From Casimicrobiaceae bacterium (GTDB taxonomy: Bacteria; Pseudomonadota; Gammaproteobacteria; Burkholderiales; Casimicrobiaceae): 7,570 nt of DNA. A program made the position numbers and the translations under genes. The stretch covers positions 1-7,570 of the forward strand of contig CATPAO010000342.1 of assembly GCA_955652025.1 (NCBI GenBank), read 5' to 3'. The notes beneath the pieces are model-generated. The model was given only the letters and a program-made list of their open reading frames with translations. It was not told the origin of the DNA and did no database searches. Numbering within the stretch: the first letter of the stretch is position 1; each line of letters starts with the position of its first letter. Below are positions 1 to 7,276 of the stretch, piece by piece.

Positions 1-3000
1 AAGCGTATGACGCTGTTGGTGAGCTCGAGCAGGTTCGATTTGAGCGAACGCAACTCGCCTTCGATTCGCGCCCGCGCAATCGCCACTTCGCCGGCCTCGT
101 TGACCAGGCGATCGACGATGTCGGCGCGCACGCGCAGCATCGCATACGTCTGCGACTCCACGTCGCCGCCCTCGGCGGACGCTGGTGCGGGAACCGCCGC
201 GGCCGGGACCGGCGGCGCGAGCGGGACGACCACCGTCGCCGCGTCGATCGACGGCGCGGCGACGGCCGCGATCGGTGCACTCGGCTCGACCGGCGCCGAC
301 GGCGGGGTGAAGCCCGGCAACTCGACATTGGTGCGTCCTTCGCGCAACGCGTCCAAGACAAACGCAATGTGATCGAGATCAGCATCGAGCGCCTCGAACA
401 GGTCGGGCGTCGGCGCCACCGGCGAATCGCCGTGGAGCAATCGCGATTCCATCAAATGCGTGAGCTCGCCCAAGCGCATCGCGCCCGCCATTCGCGCGCT
501 GCCCTTGAACGTATGCAACGTGCGCCGGAGCTGCTGCGCAACGTGCGTATCGCTCGGACTGCGACGCCAGCCGCGCACCTGTTCGCCGGCTTGCGGATAC
601 AGCTCCGCGGCCTCCTCGAGGAAAATCGCGAGCACCTGCATGTCGACGTCGTCGCGTATGTCGGCCAGCGGATTTTCGATCGCGACCTGCAAGTGGATTT
701 CGGCGGCGTCGGGCGACGCGGGCATGGCGGCCGGTGCCGGCGTTGCCTCCGGCGTCGGCGCAACGTCCACCAGCGTCAGTTCGGTCGCTTCGACCGGCAG
801 CGCTTCGATGGCCGGTATTGCGGGCGGTGCAAGCCGGATCGGGGCGGCCGCGGGGATCTCCGCGGGGGTTTCCTCTTCGCGCCGCGCCACCTCGGCCGCA
901 GCCGTTTCCGCATCGCCAGCCGCAGCCCCGACGGCATCTCGGCGCAGCGCCTCCAGGTCGCGTTGGATGTCCGCGACCTCGGCCAGGTCGGCGAGCGAAA
1001 AATCCGCGCGCGCGCGGACGCGACCCACCAAGTGCGCGATACCGTCGATCGCGCGCGCCAACACCGGCTGCGCGATCGTGGGCAACGGTGCGCCGCGTTG
1101 CGCGAGCGCGATCAGCGTCTGCTCGAGCGCGTTCGCCGTCGACGCGATCGGCGGGAATCCGCCGGTGCGATGAATGCCACACAGCGTGTGACTCGCGCGC
1201 ACCATCTCCGGCGACGGGTGCAGCCGCGAATCGAACTGTAGCAGCGACAGCTCATGGGAGAGCGTCGCGACGTGCGCCTCCGCCTCGTCGCACAATACGT
1301 TCCACAGCGTCGCCGACAGCGTCGCTACGCCGATGGTGATCTCTGGCTCGCTCGTGACGGCGGGGCGCGCATCGGCGTCGGGCGCAAACGCGGCGACGGC
1401 GGTGTTGTCCGCGACGAGCTTCAGCACCGGCGGCGCAATGCGGTTCTCCTCCGGCACGACGACGTCGATCGCTTCTTCGGACGGCGGCATGTCCTCGACC
1501 TCGACCGCGGGCGCCTCGTCGCGGCCGAGCAGGCCGAGCTCCGGCAGCTCGATGACTTCGGCCAACCGCGGCGGCGATGCCGGCGCGGCGATGTCGGCCT
1601 TGATTTCGTTGCGCACCGGCGGCGGGATTTTGGCGCCGCCCGGCCATTCGCGCTGCACGGCGTGAATGGCGGTGAGCAACGCGTGCGCATCGGGCACGAC
1701 GCGATGCGTATTGGAAAGCTCGTCGACCCAGCCGCGGAAGCTTTTTTCGGCGACCTCGATCATTGTCAGGACCGCCTGCGTGACCGGCCGCTCTTCCTCG
1801 ATCAGCCGGTTGCCGACTTGCTCGACCTGCCACGCGATCTCGCCGAGCTCGGAGAGTCCGACCATCCGGCCGCTGCCCTTTAACGTGTGGAACTGGCGGC
1901 GCACGATCACCAGCGCTTCGCGATCGCCCGGATTGAGGCCGAGCAAGCGATGATGTTCGACGACGGTGTCGAGCACCTCGGCCGCCTCGGTCAGGTAAAT
2001 GTCGAGCAACTCGGCGTCGAACGCGGTCGTGTCGGTGGCGAGCAGGCGCTGCGTCTCCGCCGAAATCTCGGGCGCGGGCGCCGCACCGGAATCGGCGATC
2101 ACGTTTATCGCCGCGGCAAGCCTTTCGGTGCCGCCCGCCTTGAATTCCTTCAGCGCGGCATCCGCTTGCGCGATCAGGTCGACGTCGCCGATCAGCTCGG
2201 CGTCGTCGCGTAATCCGCTGAGCTCGCGCAACAGCGCGTCGCGCACGACGGCGTCGGAAGGCGCGCGATGCATCTCGGCGACGAGCTCTGGCAACTGCAC
2301 GCGCAGCGTCGCGACCGCGCGCTCGACCGAGTCGGTTTCGGGGACGGCCGCGAGCGGCTTCTCGCCCATCCGGCGCGCGATCAGGGGCGCAATCAGGCGC
2401 TCGCGATCGGGACGTTGCTGCTCGACCGCCTCGATGAAAAAGCCGAGCCCCGACAACGATTCGGCGAGGAGCTCGAGGTCATCGTCGGCGACCGGAAACT
2501 CGGAAGTCGCGTAGCGCTCGATCTGTTCCTGGCACATCGCCAGCAGACGATCGGCGTCGGGCAGCCCCAGCACCTGCAGCGCACCACGGATCTGCTGGCT
2601 GTCCTTGGCGAGCGATGCGAGCTCGGCGCGCTTCGTGTTGTCGCGGAAAAACGCGTCCAGCACCTGTTCCATATGGCGGAGATTGGCGCGGATTTCGCGC
2701 CCGACCTGCGCCAGCAGCACGCGCTCCTGCGCGCGCTTCGACATCTCGTCCAGCATCGGCGCGCTGGTGCCGATGGCGCGTCCGGCGCGTGCCGCGTCGA
2801 GGCGCGCGAGCATCGCATTCACCTGACGCGGAAAATCCGGCGCCAGGTTGGAATAATTCTCGAACGCGCTCTCGGCCAGCAACAGGGCGGTCGCGTATTC
2901 CATCGCCAACGGTTCCGACACGCCGGCGGCGGGCAGCTTGTCGAGGCGCTCGACCAGCGCGGCGGTCAGCTTCATCAGCGCGCCTTGCTTGATCTCCACC

Positions 3001-4040
3001 GCCTTCGTGTGCACCGACGCCAGCGTCTGCTTGAGCTTCGGCAGGTTTTCCGCGCGTCCCGCGGCGGCCTTGAGCCACGAATCCTTCGCGCCCGCCAACT
3101 GCTCGCGCGCCTCGCGCAAGAGCGGCTGGATATGGACAACATCGGCGCCCAGCACTTCGGCCGACGGGATCAACCCCGACAGCCCGAACGCCGATTGCAC
3201 CGCGACGAGCTGCGGACCGACCGGCGCGCTGATCGCGACGTAATAGAGCACCTCGCGCCGTAAGCGGTCGGCCACCTTGGCACCGCCTTCGGCGACGCGG
3301 CGGATCTGCAGGTCGATCCGTACCGCGAGCTGCTTCAGCCCGAAGCCGGGCTCGAGACCGCCGCCGACGATCGCCTCGAACAGCGCGTCCACCGTCCACC
3401 AGAACGCGCGGAGGTTCGCTTGCGGCGTGGCGTCTTCCACCGCGGCGATCGCCTCGCGCATCGCCTTGCCGCCTTTTTCCTCGCCGCGAAGCCACGACAA
3501 CAGCCCGCGCTGATAGTGGCGGCGCTGCTTGATCAGGAACGAGGGCAGCTTGAGCGGGGTGATCGAATCGCGCGGCACGTTGCGCGGTGCGCGCGGGGTC
3601 AGGTCGGGATAGAAGAGATCGGTAGGCGTCACGGCCTTGACGCCGCGCGCCTGTTGCATCTGCTCGAATTCGGGATAGAGCTTGAGCGGTACCGGCGGGC
3701 TCCCGTTGACGAGCTCGTCTAAAAAAATCCGCAGCTTTTGGCACGCGCGCTCGATCGTCGCCACGGCAGCCGGCAGATCCGCCGCATCGACCGCCTCGAG
3801 GCGCGCGAGCTGCCGCTCGATCTCTTCCGCGTACGCGGCGACGGCGTCGAGGCCAACCATGAGGATCGCGCCCGCTGCCTGGTGAACGTGATTTCGCGCG
3901 TGCGCGAGCGACGCCGTTGCGCTCGGATCGTCGCGAAACGCCGCGAGCGCCTCCAGACCACGCGCTAACGCCTGGTCGATCTCGCCCTGGACCCAGGACA
4001 GCGGACCCAGGTCGAACTCGGTTGCGGTTTCGGTCGGCAC
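1..4040 (-). CDS. chpA: ChpA/PilL-type hybrid chemotaxis histidine kinase, N-terminal 1346 residues (C-terminus beyond left edge)
   Basis: Large CheA-like kinase that phosphorylates PilG and PilH. The frame is open from GTG 4040 to position 1, with Hpt motifs in register along it, so I see no frameshift. Domains: N-terminal Hpt-like (about 15-125; His53 in VHQAAGAILMVGL); long helical region (about 130-660) like the ChpA N-terminus and FimL, with a degenerate Hpt site at Gln482 (QQIRGALQVLGL); Hpt about 670-790 with His718 in FHTLKGSGRMVGL; Hpt about 905-1010 with His951 in SHTLCGIHRTGG, where Cys replaces the usual Lys; Hpt about 1130-1225 with His1176 in LHTFKGSARMAGA; Pro/Ala-rich linkers between these and at about 1226-1295; start of the dimerisation domain from about 1301 (MLRVRADIVDRLVNEAGEVA). 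ATPase, CheW-like and receiver domains are expected beyond the edge but not seen. The start is GTG, chosen by AGGAG spacing; GTG 4046 is the alternative. Confidence 0.95.
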   Translation of the reverse strand, partial: MPTETATEFDLGPLSWVQGEIDQALARGLEALAAFRDDPSATASLAHARNHVHQAAGAILMVGLDAVAAYAEEIERQLARLEAVDAADLPAAVATIERACQKLRIFLDELVNGSPPVPLKLYPEFEQMQQARGVKAVTPTDLFYPDLTPRAPRNVPRDSITPLKLPSFLIKQRRHYQRGLLSWLRGEEKGGKAMREAIAAVEDATPQANLRAFWWTVDALFEAIVGGGLEPGFGLKQLAVRIDLQIRRVAEGGAKVADRLRREVLYYVAISAPVGPQLVAVQSAFGLSGLIPSAEVLGADVVHIQPLLREAREQLAGAKDSWLKAAAGRAENLPKLKQTLASVHTKAVEIKQGALMKLTAALVERLDKLPAAGVSEPLAMEYATALLLAESAFENYSNLAPDFPRQVNAMLARLDAARAGRAIGTSAPMLDEMSKRAQERVLLAQVGREIRANLRHMEQVLDAFFRDNTKRAELASLAKDSQQIRGALQVLGLPDADRLLAMCQEQIERYATSEFPVADDDLELLAESLSGLGFFIEAVEQQRPDRERLIAPLIARRMGEKPLAAVPETDSVERAVATLRVQLPELVAEMHRAPSDAVVRDALLRELSGLRDDAELIGDVDLIAQADAALKEFKAGGTERLAAAINVIADSGAAPAPEISAETQRLLATDTTAFDAELLDIYLTEAAEVLDTVVEHHRLLGLNPGDREALVIVRRQFHTLKGSGRMVGLSELGEIAWQVEQVGNRLIEEERPVTQAVLTMIEVAEKSFRGWVDELSNTHRVVPDAHALLTAIHAVQREWPGGAKIPPPVRNEIKADIAAPASPPRLAEVIELPELGLLGRDEAPAVEVEDMPPSEEAIDVVVPEENRIAPPVLKLVADNTAVAAFAPDADARPAVTSEPEITIGVATLSATLWNVLCDEAEAHVATLSHELSLLQFDSRLHPSPEMVRASHTLCGIHRTGGFPPIASTANALEQTLIALAQRGAPLPTIAQPVLARAIDGIAHLVGRVRARADFSLADLAEVADIQRDLEALRRDAVGAAAGDAETAAAEVARREEETPAEIPAAAPIRLAPPAIPAIEALPVEATELTLVDVAPTPEATPAPAAMPASPDAAEIHLQVAIENPLADIRDDVDMQVLAIFLEEAAELYPQAGEQVRGWRRSPSDTHVAQQLRRTLHTFKGSARMAGAMRLGELTHLMESRLLHGDSPVAPTPDLFEALDADLDHIAFVLDALREGRTNVELPGFTPPSAPVEPSAPIAAVAAPSIDAATVVVPLAPPVPAAAVPAPASAEGGDVESQTYAMLRVRADIVDRLVNEAGEVAIARARIEGELRSLKSNLLELTNSVIR

Positions 4041-4049
4041 GGACACGCG

Positions 4050-4054
4050 CTCCT
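4050..4054 (-). promoter_or_regulatory. Ribosome binding site deciding the chpA start
   Basis: AGGAG on the minus strand lies 9 bases before GTG 4040 but only 3 bases before the in-frame GTG at 4046. Spacing therefore favours 4040. No ATG is available in frame nearby upstream. Confidence 0.65.
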
Positions 4055-4090
4055 GCGAAGCTCGATCAGAAGGGACTGAGCAAGTTTCGC
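4055..4090 (-). repeat. Imperfect inverted repeat abutting the chpA ribosome binding site
   Basis: On the coding strand GCGAA (4090-4086) and GCTC (4081-4078) can pair with TTCGC (4059-4055) and GAGC (4063-4060). This gives nine pairs with a four-base bulge (ACTT) and a 14-base loop. The 3' arm ends immediately before AGGAG. It might affect chpA translation or may be chance; no T run follows, so it is not an intrinsic terminator. Confidence 0.35.
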
Positions 4091-4103
4091 GCCTGAGTTG
4101 CCG

Positions 4104-4112
4104 CCCCCCCCC
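4104..4112. repeat. Nine-base C/G homopolymer
   Basis: Nine consecutive C on the plus strand (G9 on the coding strand), just after the pilJ stop and 63 bases before the chosen chpA start. It lies outside both reading frames, so a length change would not alter either protein. Runs this long are prone to replication slippage and also to sequencing error. Confidence 0.9.
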
Positions 4113-4114
4113 GG

Positions 4115-6319
4115 CTAAACCTTGAATCCCGCGACCGAGCTTCGGAGCTCGGCGGCCAGCTTGGTCAATTGTCCGATCGACACGTTGGTCTGCTTCGTGC
4201 CCTCCGTCGTCTCCTCGGTGATCTTGAGGATGCCTTGCATCCCCCGCGTCACGTCGGCAACCGACGCCGACTGCGTCTGCGTTTGCGCCGAGATGCGCCC
4301 GATCAGCTCCGCCAGCTCGCGCGAAACGCGCTGAATTTCGGTCAGCGCTCCGCCCGCAGCGTCGGACAGCTTGGCACCCTCGACCACCCCGACCGTCGAC
4401 CGGTCCATCGCCGCGACGGCGTCCTGTGTGTCGGACTGAATCGTCTTCACGATCGCCTCGATCTGCTTGGTCGCCTCACCCGAGCGCTCGGCCAACCGTT
4501 GCACCTCTTCCGCGACGACGGTGAAGCCGCGGCCCGCTTCGCCCGCCGACGCCGCCTGGATCGCCGCGTTCAACGCCAGCACGTTGGTCTGCTCGGTGAT
4601 GTCGGAAATCAGCTCGACGATTTCGCCGATTTCCAGCGACGATTCGCCGAGGCGCTTGATCCGCTTCGACGTCTCCTGGATCTGCGAGCGAATCTCGTTC
4701 ATGCCCGCAATCTGGTTCTGCACGGCGTGGCCGCCTTTTTCGGCCGCCGCGAGCTGCACCTGCGCCACCTTGGCCGACTGCGCGGCGTTTTGCGCGACTT
4801 CGGAGATCGACTGCGCCATCGTCAGCACCGACGCAGACGCCTGCTGAATCTCCTTGTTCTGCCGCTGCGACGCCTCGAACAGCCGGTTCGAAATCGCTTG
4901 CGTCTCCTGCGTCGCCTTCGTCACCTGGTCGGTCGCCGAATTGATGCCCTTCACGAGCGTACGCAACTCCTCGATCGTGAAGTTGATCGAATCGGCGATC
5001 GCACCGGTCACATCCTCCGTCACCGATGCCTGCACGGTGAGATCACCGTCGGCAAGATTGCCCATCTCGTTCAGGAGCCGCAGGATCGCTTCCTGGTTGC
5101 GCTTGTTTTCGCTCTCGCTGCCGCTCGCCCGCACGCGTGTGTCGTCGAACGAGACCTTGCCCAACAAGAGCAGCGTCGCGAGCGCCAGCGCGGCGAAGAT
5201 GATCGCCGCCCAGGTCGTGACCACCTTCGTCTTGCCGCTGCCCTCCATTTCGCCGGCGAGCTTGGTCGTGTCGGCGAAGAGCGGCTCGCCTTCGCCGCTG
5301 ATCGCGCGCGCGGCCTGCTTGGCGGCCGCCAGGCGCGGCGCGTTGGCCACGACGGTGACCGCACCCGCTTCGAGCTGCTGCACGCGCTTCGCAAGCTCGG
5401 CCACCGTCGCGCGCGCCTCGTCACCCTTCGTCCCCGGCTGCCGCAAAAGGTCGGCACTCTTCGCCAATGCGGCTTGCGCGTCGCGGAGCGTGCCGACGTC
5501 CTTGTTGATCGCGGCGGCGACGTCGGGATCGGCCTCGTCGGCCGCCGCCAGCGTGCCCGCGTTTTTCGCGATCCGCGGCGCGACGGCGGCGATCTGTCCG
5601 GCAAGCTCGACGTCACGTGCCGATCCGCCCGCCTGCAAGATCTGTTGCCCCGCCAATTGCGCGAGATCGGACAATCCGTCCAAGCCCTTGCCGACGCCCT
5701 CCTGTCCCTTGGCGAGCGTCGTCAGCACCGCTTCGTTGCCCAAGAGACGGTCGACCGAGGCGTTGACCTTTTCCCAGCGCGCCTTGACCGCGGCCAACAG
5801 ATCCACGACGGCGGGATCCTGTGCGACGTCGAGCGTCACGCCGCGCACCGTGCCGCCGGTCAGGAACGCGTCGAGGTCACCCTGAAAGCGCTCCCGGCTA
5901 TCCTTCACCGCGGCGATCGCGCCCGATTGCCCCTGGACGGCAAGCGCGCTGCTTCGCGCGAGTCGCTGCGACAGCATTTGCATTTCGGTCGCCGTCGCGG
6001 TCGACGCCACCTGCTGCGACCCGGTACGGCCGTCCAGCCAGAGCATCAACAGCGCGAGCAGAACGAACGTGAACAGCAGCGCGCCCAGGACCTGGAATTG
6101 GCGCACGACCGGGAGACCGCCGATGATCGGCAGCCGCTTCGCCTTGGCCGCCGCCGTGCTCGCCGTGCGGAGCTGGTCCATGATCGACGCCGAGGCGAGC
6201 GGGTCGTAGCGCGCGGTCGCGGCGCTGCCGATCTTGACTTGCGTCGTCGGGATGCCGAGGTCCGTATCGGGCGCGGACGCGCTCTTCTCACCGAACAACT
6301 TGGGCATTTTCAAGGCCAT
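4115..6319 (-). CDS. pilJ: PilJ, type IV pilus methyl-accepting chemoreceptor
   Basis: Inner-membrane chemoreceptor, 734 residues. A long cytoplasmic N-terminus (1-75) precedes TM1 (about 76-95). The periplasmic sensor region (about 96-365) carries a PilJ-type motif, [17 protein letters not shown], near residues 115-131. TM2 is at about 366-387, and a HAMP-like linker (about 388-455) includes [20 protein letters not shown]. The MCP coiled coil follows, with its hairpin tip at about 567-612, including [20 protein letters not shown] and [18 protein letters not shown]. This tip matches known PilJ proteins more than flagellar receptors. There is no C-terminal pentapeptide for CheR/CheB docking; the protein ends in VAGFKV. 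Q471-E472 is a possible methylation pair (weak). I chose ATG 6319 because GGAGG (6328-6324) lies 4 bases upstream. ATG 6343, which overlaps the pilI stop, would add eight residues. The frame stays open to an ATG at 6445 inside pilI, an unlikely start. It signals through PilI to ChpA. Confidence 0.96.
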   Translation of the reverse strand: MALKMPKLFGEKSASAPDTDLGIPTTQVKIGSAATARYDPLASASIMDQLRTASTAAAKAKRLPIIGGLPVVRQFQVLGALLFTFVLLALLMLWLDGRTGSQQVASTATATEMQMLSQRLARSSALAVQGQSGAIAAVKDSRERFQGDLDAFLTGGTVRGVTLDVAQDPAVVDLLAAVKARWEKVNASVDRLLGNEAVLTTLAKGQEGVGKGLDGLSDLAQLAGQQILQAGGSARDVELAGQIAAVAPRIAKNAGTLAAADEADPDVAAAINKDVGTLRDAQAALAKSADLLRQPGTKGDEARATVAELAKRVQQLEAGAVTVVANAPRLAAAKQAARAISGEGEPLFADTTKLAGEMEGSGKTKVVTTWAAIIFAALALATLLLLGKVSFDDTRVRASGSESENKRNQEAILRLLNEMGNLADGDLTVQASVTEDVTGAIADSINFTIEELRTLVKGINSATDQVTKATQETQAISNRLFEASQRQNKEIQQASASVLTMAQSISEVAQNAAQSAKVAQVQLAAAEKGGHAVQNQIAGMNEIRSQIQETSKRIKRLGESSLEIGEIVELISDITEQTNVLALNAAIQAASAGEAGRGFTVVAEEVQRLAERSGEATKQIEAIVKTIQSDTQDAVAAMDRSTVGVVEGAKLSDAAGGALTEIQRVSRELAELIGRISAQTQTQSASVADVTRGMQGILKITEETTEGTKQTNVSIGQLTKLAAELRSSVAGFKV

Positions 6320-6323
6320 GACG

Positions 6324-6328
6324 CCTCC
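6324..6328 (-). promoter_or_regulatory. Ribosome binding site of pilJ
   Basis: GGAGG on the minus strand ends 4 bases before ATG 6319. It is the strongest Shine-Dalgarno match in the window, though slightly close to the start. It selects ATG 6319 over ATG 6343, which would read through this site as Pro-Gly-Gly codons. Confidence 0.7.
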
Positions 6329-6342
6329 GGGTACACGAATCA

Positions 6343-6864
6343 TTACAGGCCGACTTGCAGAAACGCCGGCGCGCGCGCGAGTTTGGCGAGATCGATTTCC
6401 TGCCATGCATTGCCGTCGCCATCCATCCACCGTTGCGCGTACCACGGCTCTACTTCGGCGGGCGCCGCCGCCGGCGCGAGTTCGGTCAGGTTGCGCAGTC
6501 CCAGCACGCGCTGCACGACGATGCCCGCGTGGAGCTCACCGGCGCGCGCGCCAAACAGGACCAGTCGTGTGGCAGCCGCTTGCGCGGCCAAATCGCCACC
6601 CAGGAAGCCGGAAAAATCGACGACGCTGTAAAGGTTGCCGCGAATGTTGGCGACGCCAAGAAACCATGGTTTTGTCATCGGAACGTCGACGATCGTCGGG
6701 AGCGTGATCACCTCGCCGGCGTCGGACAGGCGCACCAACCACCGCATGCCGCCGGAGAACAACCCCAGCCGCGACGCTTCGACCTGCGCCGCCGTCTTGG
6801 TGGCGAGACGGGACGCCAGCTCCTGCTGGAACGTCCGAAGATCGATGCGGGCAGCGCGTGCCAT
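6343..6864 (-). CDS. pilI: PilI, CheW-like coupling protein of the Pil-Chp system
   Basis: Cytoplasmic CheW-domain adaptor of 173 residues that couples the receptor PilJ to the kinase ChpA. An N-terminal helical segment (residues 7-30, FQQELASRL) precedes the CheW fold. The CheW/PilI signature is around residues 55-90: LPTIVDVP, then [21 protein letters not shown], with Arg75 in the NIRG turn at the position conserved in CheW proteins. A second conserved stretch is [10 protein letters not shown], followed by [15 protein letters not shown]. The C-terminal part ([22 protein letters not shown]) is the form usual in PilI rather than flagellar CheW. The start at ATG 6864 has only a weak ribosome binding site (GGA at 6875-6873, 8 bases upstream). 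The TAA stop (6345-6343) shares its last A with a possible ATG of pilJ at 6343. This coupling to pilJ supports its place in the operon. Confidence 0.95.
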   Translation of the reverse strand: MARAARIDLRTFQQELASRLATKTAAQVEASRLGLFSGGMRWLVRLSDAGEVITLPTIVDVPMTKPWFLGVANIRGNLYSVVDFSGFLGGDLAAQAAATRLVLFGARAGELHAGIVVQRVLGLRNLTELAPAAAPAEVEPWYAQRWMDGDGNAWQEIDLAKLARAPAFLQVGL

Positions 6865-6890
6865 GGCGGGTATCCGAGCGCTCTATTCTG

Positions 6891-7256
6891 TCAGCCCATC
6901 GAGTGGATCTTGGCGATTAGCTCGTCGCGGTTGACCGGCTTCACGATGTAGTCGCGTGCACCCTGCCGCAAGCCCCAGATCTTGTCGGTTTCCTGGCTCT
7001 TGGACGTGCACATGATGATCGGGATGGATTTGGTTTCCGGGTCGCGGCTGATTGCGCGGGTCGCCTGAAAACCGTTCAGGCCGGGCATGACCACGTCCAT
7101 CAAGATCAGATCGGGCTTCAACTGTTTCGACTTGAATATGGCGTCCTCGCCGTTGTCGCTGGCGACGACCTCGAAGCCGGCCTTGGTCAGCATGTCGTTC
7201 AGCACATGCCGCTCGGTGGGCGAATCGTCGACGATCAATATCTTGCGAATGGCCAT
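6891..7256 (-). CDS. pilH: PilH, type IV pilus response regulator
   Basis: Single-domain CheY-like receiver of 121 residues with no output domain. In studied Pil-Chp systems PilH is the second target of ChpA, linked to pilus retraction and to draining phosphate away from PilG. Visible receiver residues: acidic pair Asp10-Asp11 in ILIVDDSPTE, phospho-acceptor Asp54 in LILMDVVMPG, switch Thr84 in IIMCTSKSQ, aromatic Tyr103, and Lys106 in YIVKPV. The stretch TDKIWGLRQGARDYIVKPV is highly typical of PilH. I chose ATG 7256 because AAGG (7268-7265) lies 8 bases upstream and because family members start just before the first beta strand. An in-frame ATG at 7280 overlaps the pilG stop and would add eight residues, but has no visible ribosome binding site. 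The gap to pilI is 26 bases. Confidence 0.95.
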   Translation of the reverse strand: MAIRKILIVDDSPTERHVLNDMLTKAGFEVVASDNGEDAIFKSKQLKPDLILMDVVMPGLNGFQATRAISRDPETKSIPIIMCTSKSQETDKIWGLRQGARDYIVKPVNRDELIAKIHSMG

Positions 7257-7264
7257 AGTGGCTG

Positions 7265-7268
7265 CCTT
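7265..7268 (-). promoter_or_regulatory. Ribosome binding site deciding the pilH start
   Basis: AAGG on the minus strand lies 8 bases before ATG 7256. It favours this start over the ATG at 7280, which overlaps the pilG stop and is preceded only by GC-rich Ala codons of pilG. The site lies inside the longer alternative reading frame. Confidence 0.6.
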
Positions 7269-7276
7269 CGTGTGAC

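Larger units (their letters stand above)
4041..4114 (-). other. pilJ-chpA intergenic gap
   Basis: These 74 bases between the pilJ TAG and the chpA GTG are the only gap in the window longer than 30 bases. On the coding strand they hold, in order, a run of nine G, an imperfect inverted repeat, and the AGGAG ribosome binding site. I see no clear -35/-10 promoter pair and no intrinsic terminator (no stem followed by a T run), so transcription probably continues from pilJ into chpA. In Pseudomonas aeruginosa the methyltransferase gene pilK occupies this position; here there is no room for it. Confidence 0.75.

Noticed and set aside
369..1241. Plus-strand open frame of 290 codons opposite chpA
   Set aside because: Extremely Arg-rich, low-complexity translation with no recognisable fold; opposite strand of the Hpt domains of ChpA.
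2479..3744. Minus-strand open frame of 421 codons overlapping chpA in another frame
   Set aside because: Arg/Ala/Gly-rich with no family resemblance, while the ChpA frame is continuous through the same bases with correct motifs on both sides. No sign of a frameshift.
6320..6445. Longer pilJ starting at 6445 inside pilI
   Set aside because: The added residues are Arg-rich, lie within the pilI coding region and lack a ribosome binding site, while GGAGG precedes ATG 6319.
4169..6631. Plus-strand open frame of 820 codons opposite pilJ and part of pilI
   Set aside because: It is longer than PilJ itself but is Arg/Leu/His-rich with no domain, signal or membrane pattern, and lies opposite a clear chemoreceptor. 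Long antisense frames are expected in GC-rich coding DNA.
6876..6883. Eight-base palindrome gagcgctc in the pilH-pilI gap
   Set aside because: Too short to call an operator or terminator; such palindromes are frequent by chance in this base composition.
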